A DNA stretch of 64,000 nucleotides from a filamentous cyanobacterium CCT1 (GTDB lineage Bacteria > Cyanobacteriota > Cyanobacteriia > Phormidesmidales > Phormidesmidaceae): the NCBI GenBank assembly GCA_003017855.1, contig PYER01000001.1:1-64000 (forward strand). The letters are read 5' to 3'. Shown here piece after piece: positions 34,928-41,942 of the stretch. The notes beneath the pieces were generated by a model that did not search any database, had not been told where the DNA came from, and saw nothing but the letters and a program-made list of their open reading frames with translations. The translations under genes were made by a program, and so were the position numbers. The stretch's first letter is position 1; every line of letters starts with the position of its first letter.

Positions 34928-35374
34928 ATGCCCAGGCGACCTCGTGAATCCACAGATGACCAACCTGTAAATTCTGGTAATAAGCCCAGAGTGCGCTTTA
35001 TCTTTGAGCCCGATCGCACTACCCCCAACGGCATCACCTACTCCTGGCTGATCCACGACACCTACAACGGCAAGGAGAAAGCAGCTACTGCTACCCGTGC
35101 TTTCTGGCTGCCCTTCGCTTACCGGCACTCTGGCAATTACTCCGAGGCGGAGCTACGCGACCTGGCTCAGCAATCGATCTGGCAGATGGAAGCTCAGATT
35201 CAACACTTGCGAGAGGAATTCGACTTGGGAGTAACTCGATCTAGTTCCACTGAAATGGTCGGGGCACCTGACGCGGAGAGTCTACAAGCAGAGTCTGCTA
35301 ATACCCCAATACAGCCGGTAACTGTTTCAGCTCCTGCGGGTGACTTGCTCGACGAGTTCACCGATGCCCTATGA
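34928..35374 (+). CDS. Island protein of unknown function (148 residues)
   Basis: A 148-residue protein. The N-terminal 95 residues look folded (VRFIFEPDRTTPNGITYSWL; ATATRAFWLPFAYRHSGNYSE). The C-terminal third is acidic, Ser/Ala/Pro-rich and probably disordered, ending DLLDEFTDAL. Its last four bases overlap the start of the next gene (ATGA), so the two are co-translated. No family is recognised. Its place beside the integrase suggests island cargo or a transfer role. Confidence 0.6.
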   Translation: MPRRPRESTDDQPVNSGNKPRVRFIFEPDRTTPNGITYSWLIHDTYNGKEKAATATRAFWLPFAYRHSGNYSEAELRDLAQQSIWQMEAQIQHLREEFDLGVTRSSSTEMVGAPDAESLQAESANTPIQPVTVSAPAGDLLDEFTDAL

Positions 35375-36042
35375 GTGAACCTCAGTTGCCAAAGGAGCCC
35401 GAGACCGAGAAAGGGCGATTAATGCGCCAGCAGTACCTGGCGCTGGCCAAGGCTTCGCTCAAGGATGCCAGGGACTACGAGAGCCTCTACACCCGCTATA
35501 GCGACAACCCCACGTCTGCGCAGGGGTTGGATCAGGAGGTGGCTAGAGCTGCCCTACAAACTGGCAAGTCGCCGCGGCAGGTGATTCAACTGCTGGCCCA
35601 GGGGCCGTTTACTCAGCAACAGATTTTGGGATTGTCTGAGGAGGAGAAAAAAGAGGCGTTACCCAAATTGCTCCAGTACGCTCAGGCGACCGTGGATAGC
35701 CTTCAGCAGCAGCGGTATCTGGAATATGCCTGCTCGGTGACGGGGAAAATTCAGAGCTACCCTGATCTCTACCGGGACTATGTGAGCAGCGATCTGGCAG
35801 CGATTCAGCTTGACCAGAAGGTGACGGCGGCGGCGCTAGGGGCTGGGGAATCGGGGGAGTCTGTAGCAGCTTTGTTGCACCAAGGGCCGTATGCTCGGTT
35901 TCAGCAGGATTTGCAAGGGGTGGCCCCACCTACGATTGAGCAGTATGCCCGAGGAACGGTGGCTCAGGTGCAGGCAATTCAGGCACTTCAAGTAGGGCAG
36001 TCGCAGCGGAGTATACCGCGCTCTAGAGGGATAGACCGGTAG
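35371..36042 (+). CDS. Island protein with an internal duplication (223 residues)
   Basis: A 223-residue helical protein built from two related halves. Residues about 24-80 (YLALAKASLKDARDYESLYTR, then QAARA-type helix and VIQLLAQGPFTQQQ) match about 118-175 (YLEYACSVTGKIQSYPDLYRD, then VAALLHQGPYARFQQ). The tail is basic. It follows the 148-residue gene with an ATGA overlap. No family is recognised. The paired helical repeat suggests a scaffold or nucleic-acid-associated role, which is speculation. Confidence 0.6.
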   Translation: MSEPQLPKEPETEKGRLMRQQYLALAKASLKDARDYESLYTRYSDNPTSAQGLDQEVARAALQTGKSPRQVIQLLAQGPFTQQQILGLSEEEKKEALPKLLQYAQATVDSLQQQRYLEYACSVTGKIQSYPDLYRDYVSSDLAAIQLDQKVTAAALGAGESGESVAALLHQGPYARFQQDLQGVAPPTIEQYARGTVAQVQAIQALQVGQSQRSIPRSRGIDR

Positions 36043-36063
36043 TGCCTTGCTCCTACCGGAGCA

Positions 36064-36297
36064 TTACTCGTCGAGTTCGCTATTGATGTACTGATTGACG
36101 AAAGCCTCGGCGGCTTCTGGGCTCATAGTTTTTAGGACGCGGACTATTTCCAGGATGGTGTCCCCAGTGGGGTCAATTTTGCCGCTGCACCAGCGGTAAA
36201 CGCTGTTGCGCCCAACGCCCATGGTGGCCGCAAACCGATACTGCGTGATGCTGTACTGCTCCAGCACTTGCTTGAGAACGTAGCCTGCTTTGCCCAT
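36064..36297 (-). CDS. XRE-family helix-turn-helix repressor
   Basis: A 77-residue single-domain regulator. The HTH pattern is clear in YSITQYRFAATMGVGRNSVYRW, then IDPTGDTILEIVRVL. It has no sensor domain. It diverges from the small gene at 36401-36703 across a region with two CCATATATG boxes, which are its likely operators. It probably controls itself and nearby island genes. Confidence 0.82.
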   Translation of the reverse strand: MGKAGYVLKQVLEQYSITQYRFAATMGVGRNSVYRWCSGKIDPTGDTILEIVRVLKTMSPEAAEAFVNQYINSELDE

Positions 36298-36334
36298 ATT
36301 CTCATCATTTCAGAGGAGGAGTAGGCAAGCGAAT

Positions 36335-36362
36335 CCATATATGTTGACGCACCCATATATGG
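36335..36362. promoter_or_regulatory. Two CCATATATG operator-like boxes
   Basis: CCATATATG (36335-36343) and CCATATATGG (36353-36362, a perfect palindrome) are spaced 18 bases start to start, just upstream of the XRE repressor start (36297). That spacing puts both on similar helix faces. The role as repressor operators is an inference. Confidence 0.5.
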
Positions 36363-36400
36363 ACACTATGATGGCGGTAGGATATTTCGAGGCTCACATC

Positions 36401-36703
36401 ATGTTGGCTCCCCAAGGATTTGTTGGTTCAGAGGTTAGCGGTGCAGAACATGACCTTTTGATCAGCGTTGAAATTAAGCAAAAACTGAGCAACTACCCTC
36501 GTCCCGACCGGGAGCCCGTAAAGCTTTTGGCGATCGGGTCTAGGGAGGCAATTCAGGCTATGCTTCAACAGATGCACCTATGTGGCTTTGCTGAAGTCTT
36601 TGAATGGACTGATTTTATGCCAGCACCTACTCCAGAAAGGCCGCTGCGGTGTCGACCGGGCGAATTGATGAGGATGTTGGTGAAGTATTTTTCTAAAACT
36701 TAG
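36401..36703 (+). CDS. Small hypothetical protein
   Basis: About 100 residues from ATG 36401 (MLAPQGFVGSEVSGAEHDLL), ending with GELMRMLVKYFSKT. Several upstream in-frame ATGs (36290, 36341, 36359, 36371) would extend it through the repressor's promoter region, so the start is uncertain. The pattern VKLLAIGSREAIQAMLQQMHLCGFAEVFEWTDF is a folded alpha/beta unit. No family is recognised. It may be regulated by the divergent XRE gene. Confidence 0.5.
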   Translation: MLAPQGFVGSEVSGAEHDLLISVEIKQKLSNYPRPDREPVKLLAIGSREAIQAMLQQMHLCGFAEVFEWTDFMPAPTPERPLRCRPGELMRMLVKYFSKT

Positions 36704-36719
36704 ATAACCAATGGATAGT

Positions 36720-37019
36720 CTATTGGGTGCCCTCAAGCGACGACAAATCAACACCATCACCTGACTGCCTTAGCTTTCGACTACCTGAGGATGGCCCCAT
36801 TTTAGATCGAGATAGGCGACGGCTTTCCAAGAGTTCGACTACTATCGCCTTTCTAGCAAGATCACTTTCTGCTTCCCACTCCTGCAAAAAGCGTTTTAGC
36901 GCTACGGTAGCAACGTCTTGGATAGAAGGCGCTGAGCTTTTATACTCTCCTGCGAGAGAAATACTGATCTCCCTTAACTTCTCGTAAAGCTCAGACGGAA
37001 CGCGGATATTTGACGGCAA
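36720..37019 (-). CDS. Ribbon-helix-helix-like small protein
   Basis: A 99-residue protein. MPSNIRVPSELYEKLREISI, then QDVATVALKRFLQEWE, follows the short beta-strand / two-helix pattern of CopG-like DNA-binding proteins. The tail is Ser/Arg/Gly-rich. No toxin gene is adjacent, so a transcriptional role is more likely than an antitoxin role. It diverges from dpdB across a 120-base gap containing a palindrome. Confidence 0.5.
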   Translation of the reverse strand: MPSNIRVPSELYEKLREISISLAGEYKSSAPSIQDVATVALKRFLQEWEAESDLARKAIVVELLESRRLSRSKMGPSSGSRKLRQSGDGVDLSSLEGTQ

Positions 37020-37083
37020 AGTAAAAGGTACCTGGCAACGCCAAGATTTTAGGAGTTGCCAAAGTTTCTTGCTACCATGAAAT

Positions 37084-37095
37084 CATGTATACATG
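37084..37095. promoter_or_regulatory. 12-bp palindrome upstream of dpdB
   Basis: CATGTATACATG is a perfect palindrome 47 bases before the dpdB start and 65 bases upstream of the divergent RHH-like gene. The size and place suit an operator for a dimeric regulator such as that RHH-like protein. Binding is inferred only. Confidence 0.4.
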
Positions 37096-37142
37096 TTTGC
37101 TGAATTGCGAATTGTCCTAATTCTTGCTAGAGAGGCATAGTG

Positions 37143-38240
37143 ATGGAATTGTTGCTTCAAGCGGTGCCGGTTAAACGAGGGCTTAAGCGTAATCAGAAAA
37201 GCTATGTGGCTACGTTGTCTTTTGGCGACGTGGTGCGGTTGATGGAGGACGAAAGGTTGTATGTGCCCAATGACCCGGATTTGGCTGACTTTGCCCAGCG
37301 CAAATTAAACCCAGTGCGGGTCAACAACATAGCTAAGTACATCCTGGATACCTACAAGGATGGCAGTACTTTCTTCCCGGCTATCTGTCTCAATATTCAA
37401 CCGGATCCTATCTACCGGAATGGAACGATTGTATTGCCCTATGATTCGACATCATTACGATTAACAGATGGACAGCATCGCTGTTGCGGTATTCATAGAG
37501 CAATTAAGTTGCTACGGGAGGAGGGGGCGTCGGAGGCCGCGGAGGTGTCTAGGTTGGAACTGGGGGCGTTGGTATATGCGGCGTTGCCTCTGGAACTGGA
37601 GCGTCAGGCTTTTCGTGATCAGAATCTGTTAGCGCAACGTCCTGGGAAGTCGTTGGCTCATTTGTTTGATATGCGATCGCCAGAAGTTAGAATCGCAAAA
37701 GAACTTTGCAAGCGGGTACCCCAGTTTCGCTCAAATATCGAAATCGTTGAAAATGGTTTGGGTAAGCACAATCCTAAGCTAATGACGCTTTCGACGTTGG
37801 TCACAGCAACTCAGCACATGTATCCTCGTCTTAGCGCCGAAGATCCGCTGGAATCCAGAATAGACTGGGCGATGACGTTTTGGGCCGCTGCTGCGAGCGC
37901 GTTGCCAGATAATCCTTGGCGAGTACTCTCTAAAGCCGAAAGAAAACAGCAGCGGGAGGACACTATCGTGGGAGCCGCAATCGTATTCCAAGCTTTGGGA
38001 CTAATAGGGCGAGATTTATTTGCTGAAGGTATACCGGCAGAGAATTTGGTACAGTGGCTAGCCCATTTAGCTGAGGTTGATTGGAGCAAAGAAGAAGATT
38101 TTTGGCTCCAGCGGGGAGTCACTCAGGTTAATGCGAAGGGAGTACGCATTATTCAAAACACAAGAACTACAGTTGATTCTTGCTATCACGTGTTGCAGGA
38201 ATTACTTGGTGTGACACCTAAAGAAGGAGTTTTAGCATAA
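37143..38240 (+). CDS. dpdB: DpdB / DndB-like DGQHR domain protein
   Basis: A 365-residue protein of the DGQHR family. The signature is in RLTDGQHRCCGIHRA (DGQHR near residues 109-113), a ParB/sulfiredoxin-like nucleotide-hydrolysing fold. In Dpd systems DpdB works with DpdA to place a preQ0-derived base in DNA; the related DndB regulates phosphorothioation. The start is ATG 37143, with AGAGAGG at 37129-37135 and 7-base spacing. It converges with dpdA with a 4-base gap. DpdB is chosen over DndB because a TGT-like gene and Dpd restriction genes follow, with no dnd genes in the window. Confidence 0.8.
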   Translation: MELLLQAVPVKRGLKRNQKSYVATLSFGDVVRLMEDERLYVPNDPDLADFAQRKLNPVRVNNIAKYILDTYKDGSTFFPAICLNIQPDPIYRNGTIVLPYDSTSLRLTDGQHRCCGIHRAIKLLREEGASEAAEVSRLELGALVYAALPLELERQAFRDQNLLAQRPGKSLAHLFDMRSPEVRIAKELCKRVPQFRSNIEIVENGLGKHNPKLMTLSTLVTATQHMYPRLSAEDPLESRIDWAMTFWAAAASALPDNPWRVLSKAERKQQREDTIVGAAIVFQALGLIGRDLFAEGIPAENLVQWLAHLAEVDWSKEEDFWLQRGVTQVNAKGVRIIQNTRTTVDSCYHVLQELLGVTPKEGVLA

Positions 38241-38244
38241 GAAA

Positions 38245-39069
38245 TCAACTTAGCACTTCTTGAAGAGCGTTACGATGACCAAACCGTTCAAAATCGTAGC
38301 GCTCATCCCACCAAAGCCAATTGCTTGAATCAGCCCAAACGCTATGCTTTTTGAGGATTTCCAGCCGGGAAAGGGCAAGACCACCAAGAACAAAGTCAGG
38401 GCGACTCCAAGTGAGTAAGTCATCAAACTCTTGGTTTGACAGGCCAAATTTGAGCCCCATCGGCATTGCTTTTTCGGCCTTGAGCAAGCCACCTAAGGCA
38501 ATGTATCGGTAGCCAATATGCCGATATTCGCTGATTAAAGACGATAAAAAGCTTTTGGGCGTGTTGAAATAAGGAAGTAGAGAGTCGATCTGAGGGACAT
38601 CTATAAAAGACCAGTTGTATAGTGCATGCCCTGCTTGAACCACACCAATTAATTGATAAATTCTAGATTTTTTAAGATACTCTTCCCAGGTTATTCGGGC
38701 TAAATGAAGTGATAACAGAGGCTCATTTATGATGTCTGGGGCGAAAACATAATCCGGAGAAAACTTGTCGCACCTGTCTAAAAAACTAGCTATCCAAGCT
38801 TGGAGATCTTGCAAATCAGAAAGAATCGTCTTTCTTACCCAGCGCTGATTTTCAAAAACGGAGATATTGCTCTTGTACCAAGTATTCTTGCCATCATCAA
38901 AGACGCCACTATCAATAAAGAAAGGCTTATTCGTTTGATGAAGAGCACTCAAAAAATTATCGGATTCAATAATGGTTCCCAAAATACCATAATCGCCTTC
39001 CAGAGCCTTGATCCGATTTAATAAATTCATCCTATTAACAGCAAAGATGGGCATGAATTTTTTATTCAT
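38245..39069 (-). CDS. dpdA: TGT-like transglycosylase, candidate DpdA
   Basis: A 274-residue TIM-barrel-like protein. FFIDSGVFDDG (Asp near 53) matches the D-S-G-G-F base-binding loop of tRNA-guanine transglycosylases. RYIALGGLLK matches the G-G-L strand, and WADSSNW (Asp near 247) could hold the nucleophile. The family exchanges a guanine for a 7-deazaguanine; DpdA members do this in DNA. It is short compared with tRNA TGTs, and I do not see a complete C-x-C-x2-C zinc site. It converges with dpdB and lies 114 bases downstream of the long dpd operon in the same direction. ATG 39054 is an alternative start. Confidence 0.7.
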   Translation of the reverse strand: MNKKFMPIFAVNRMNLLNRIKALEGDYGILGTIIESDNFLSALHQTNKPFFIDSGVFDDGKNTWYKSNISVFENQRWVRKTILSDLQDLQAWIASFLDRCDKFSPDYVFAPDIINEPLLSLHLARITWEEYLKKSRIYQLIGVVQAGHALYNWSFIDVPQIDSLLPYFNTPKSFLSSLISEYRHIGYRYIALGGLLKAEKAMPMGLKFGLSNQEFDDLLTWSRPDFVLGGLALSRLEILKKHSVWADSSNWLWWDERYDFERFGHRNALQEVLS

Positions 39070-39182
39070 TTTATTTGCCTGTAGTCTTTATCAGCACAAG
39101 CTTGGCAAAAAGAATTCTGGTAATTATCTTAGCCGAAAATAGCCTCATTGTCTATTTTTAAATGATTTGAGTAGACCTATTT

Positions 39183-41420
39183 TTAAGGCTGCAGTTGTGC
39201 ATTCATTTTTGCCCAGTTTACTATTTCTCTAACAACTCCACTTTTCCCCCGGCAGGACATTGGCAAAACTCTTCCACTCAATGAACTAGCTTTCTCAAGT
39301 TCAGAGATTATATTGCTCAAGTCATGACCCATATAGCCAGTGATAACGGCAACCAGATCACATTTTTTTATTCTATTTTGGACACTGCTACGGCTGATAT
39401 ATGCCTCGCTAGAAGGGGCTACTTCAACCACTTCTTGTACTTGATAAATCGAAGTCAATTCTCGTACCACTTCGCGTCGAGTTGCTTCATGACCACCGAC
39501 CAATGCTAAACGTAAAAACGAAAGGTCAGGTGAAGTCTCTTTGCTGTCCTCAGAGGAGTGAACTTGGATGCCAAGCTTTATTGCCTCATCCTTGCTCTGC
39601 TGCTGGTATTCAATGAGTTGAGGAACGGTTTCTGGGCTGAGGTAGTGAAGGGCACGTTTCAGATTCTGAAAAAAGGGTTCTTCGGAACGCCCCTGTCGTA
39701 TAGCGTTGTCAATTTCATCGATCGCAATTCCTTGGTACTCATTAGCCAGACTCAAACGTAGTTTTGGCAAAAGGGCAACATAGGGCTCAAGCCCTTCCAA
39801 AATTTCAAAGTGCTGCCTACGGTTGATCTGTTGGCTAGCGGAAATACCGCGTAAGTGGGCTAACTCAATCTCCAGGTCATCCACCCGTTGCTGGTTGGCC
39901 AACCAATCTAGCCAATCGGCATAGGCAATGATGAATTTATCCAATTGATATATTTGTTTCCAGAGCTTTGCTCGCTCTTTCAGGATGTCCTCAGCATTTG
40001 GTAGAGTAGCAACTCTTGAACCTGCTACCTCAACACACTGCTCGTAGTAACTAACCTCTTGCTCATCAGATATATTGCCAAACCCTCCTAAAGATGAGAG
40101 TGTTGCAATGTTAGCTCTGTCTTCAGGTAACAGATGCTCAGGAGCAATGTCCATGAGAATTAAATAAATTTCTGCTGCATTTTCAGGATTACCCTCTGTG
40201 GACCAAAGACGAGCTAAAGGTAGTAGTATTTCATATTGACGCTCTCCTGCTTGCCAAGCACTCTCTAAAAGGGGTCTAGCTTGAGATTTCTGCCCCATTG
40301 CATAGAGAGCCGCGCCTTTTAGTCCAGCTAAAGTGGGAGGGAGCGCAGCAATTGGTTCTGGTAGAAAGTCAATTACTTCTTTAAAGCGGCTACTAGATAG
40401 CAAGATTTCTATCTGCCGAACTTTGACAGTATCTTGATCCTTTTTAGTTTTAGCAGGAATTGATTGATACAGTTCTAAAGCCTTGTCTTCCTCTCCGACT
40501 GCAGTATAGGCAGCTGCCAAATCAAGTGAAACAGAAGTTGATTGAGGATGTTTAACCTTCAATGCCTCTAACTGAGGAATACGCTCTCCAGGTTCCACCT
40601 TCACTAATTGAGACAGTTGCTCACTAAGAGTAGCATCGGCTACTTGTTCCATAGGCTCTTGCGGCTTAAGTGCTTGATGGAGAATCTGCCGTACTCCATC
40701 AGCCTGACGAATCCGCTCTAACTCGGGTAAAAACTCCTGGGCAATCTGTTGAACTGTATGCAATATTTCTAGCTCATCTTCTTGCTGAGCTAGCTGAAGA
40801 TGAGCTACTACAATTTGCTCAACTAATCTACCTGACACAGGCAACGCCAAAACTTCATTCCATCTAGTTGAGCATAATTCAACAATTTTTTCTGACTTTT
40901 CCGTACGGGCATATAAATTGATCAAAGCTCTCAAGGCATTGCTATCGTTAGATGATTTTGAATTAAGTAGCCTTTCCTCTAGAGTTATTGCTTGCCCACC
41001 AATAACTAATCGTTCAACACTAGCTGAGTCAATACCTTTGTCTGTAAGTGTAGCAGCTGAACTTGTCGTATTTAGTTCTTGAAGAACTCTACGGAATTCT
41101 GATTTCCATGATCTAAAATTTTGAGTTGCATTCGCTTGTACTACAGCATAATCAGACGCTATTTGAGCACTCCCTTGGTTGTAGGAGGACTCAATAAATA
41201 ACCATTTTTCACGTAGCTGTTCCTCTGTAGTATTTATGTAGATAAAATGTGTATACCAAGTGGGAAACTGTGGGAAAAGCAGCTTAGAACCAACTTTAAA
41301 GTACTTTTCAACTGCTCTGTAAACCTCTTTGGCTTGCAGTTCACTAACGCATTTTAGTTGTAGCCCAACCTGTTCAGGTCTTCGAGGATTTGGAACAATC
41401 GCATATTGAGGAAATTTCAT
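39183..41420 (-). CDS. DpdD-type protein, second copy (tentative)
   Basis: A 745-residue protein ending the second J-K-D module. Its centre is built of TPR-like helices (LDLAAAYTAVGEEDKALELYQS; EIYLILMDIAPEHLLPEDRA). The C-terminal roughly 110 residues form a Rossmann-like DUF2325-type domain (LALVGGHEATRREVVRELTS, then KKCDLVAVITGYMGHDLSNI). The N-terminal about 100 residues are unique. It starts at ATG 41420, sharing one base with the stop of the upstream PLD gene (TAATG). The same order and a similar C-terminal domain in the 759-residue protein at 46930-49209 make them paralogues. The DpdD assignment rests on context and size and could be wrong. Confidence 0.55.
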   Translation of the reverse strand: MKFPQYAIVPNPRRPEQVGLQLKCVSELQAKEVYRAVEKYFKVGSKLLFPQFPTWYTHFIYINTTEEQLREKWLFIESSYNQGSAQIASDYAVVQANATQNFRSWKSEFRRVLQELNTTSSAATLTDKGIDSASVERLVIGGQAITLEERLLNSKSSNDSNALRALINLYARTEKSEKIVELCSTRWNEVLALPVSGRLVEQIVVAHLQLAQQEDELEILHTVQQIAQEFLPELERIRQADGVRQILHQALKPQEPMEQVADATLSEQLSQLVKVEPGERIPQLEALKVKHPQSTSVSLDLAAAYTAVGEEDKALELYQSIPAKTKKDQDTVKVRQIEILLSSSRFKEVIDFLPEPIAALPPTLAGLKGAALYAMGQKSQARPLLESAWQAGERQYEILLPLARLWSTEGNPENAAEIYLILMDIAPEHLLPEDRANIATLSSLGGFGNISDEQEVSYYEQCVEVAGSRVATLPNAEDILKERAKLWKQIYQLDKFIIAYADWLDWLANQQRVDDLEIELAHLRGISASQQINRRQHFEILEGLEPYVALLPKLRLSLANEYQGIAIDEIDNAIRQGRSEEPFFQNLKRALHYLSPETVPQLIEYQQQSKDEAIKLGIQVHSSEDSKETSPDLSFLRLALVGGHEATRREVVRELTSIYQVQEVVEVAPSSEAYISRSSVQNRIKKCDLVAVITGYMGHDLSNIISELEKASSLSGRVLPMSCRGKSGVVREIVNWAKMNAQLQP

Positions 41421-41932
41421 TAGAATAGCACCGCTTCTTCAAAATGCTGTATACAGATTTGGCGTAGTTGAGCTATGCTCCGTTCATCATGACAGTAGGT
41501 ATATAATTCAGCGTTTTGATTAACCCCGCCATCAGTCAGGTTCAAAGAGCCATCAAGCCCACCATAACGACCCACGTAAGCTTTGGCATGCAATGTAGAT
41601 AGAACTCGCACTTGAATGCGATCGCTGCGGCTAGCCAACAATTTCAACGAAGGGTGATAGTCTGTGTCGCTGCCAACGGTAATGTAAATTCTTCCACCAT
41701 TTGCCGAGATTTGATGGAGTACGTCAAATAAGTGCAGTGAATCCTGCTTGGTCTCTACAACCTCCTGAAACGAGACGTAGTAAGGATTGGCGAGCCGGAA
41801 GTTTGTAACCCAAGGCGCAACAATCCAAAATTCATAGTTACGTCCTAACTGAGAAGCAAGCACCTCATTTAGTAAGAAGTTGTAAAACATTGCCTGCCCA
41901 CTGGGCTGAAACTTTGTTGATCGCTTTGCCAC
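41420..41932 (-). CDS. dpdK: DpdK-like phospholipase D domain protein, second copy
   Basis: A 170-residue PLD-superfamily protein. The HKD-like motif is in TLHAKAYVGRYGG (H-x-K), followed by GSLNLTDGGVNQNAEL (the G-S-x-N and N-x-E parts). Only one motif is present, so a dimer would form the active site. The start is placed at GTG 41932 (VAKRSTKF), just past the upstream stop and preceded by GAGG; this gives a length close to the 169-residue paralogue at 49213-49722. ATG 41971 would overlap the upstream gene by 29 bases. Single-HKD PLD proteins act as nucleases in several defence systems. Confidence 0.72.
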   Translation of the reverse strand: MAKRSTKFQPSGQAMFYNFLLNEVLASQLGRNYEFWIVAPWVTNFRLANPYYVSFQEVVETKQDSLHLFDVLHQISANGGRIYITVGSDTDYHPSLKLLASRSDRIQVRVLSTLHAKAYVGRYGGLDGSLNLTDGGVNQNAELYTYCHDERSIAQLRQICIQHFEEAVLF

Positions 41933-41942
41933 GGGATAGACC

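Noticed and set aside
37143-38240. DndB of a phosphorothioation system
   Set aside because: No dndC/D/E genes nearby. The TGT-like neighbour favours DpdB.
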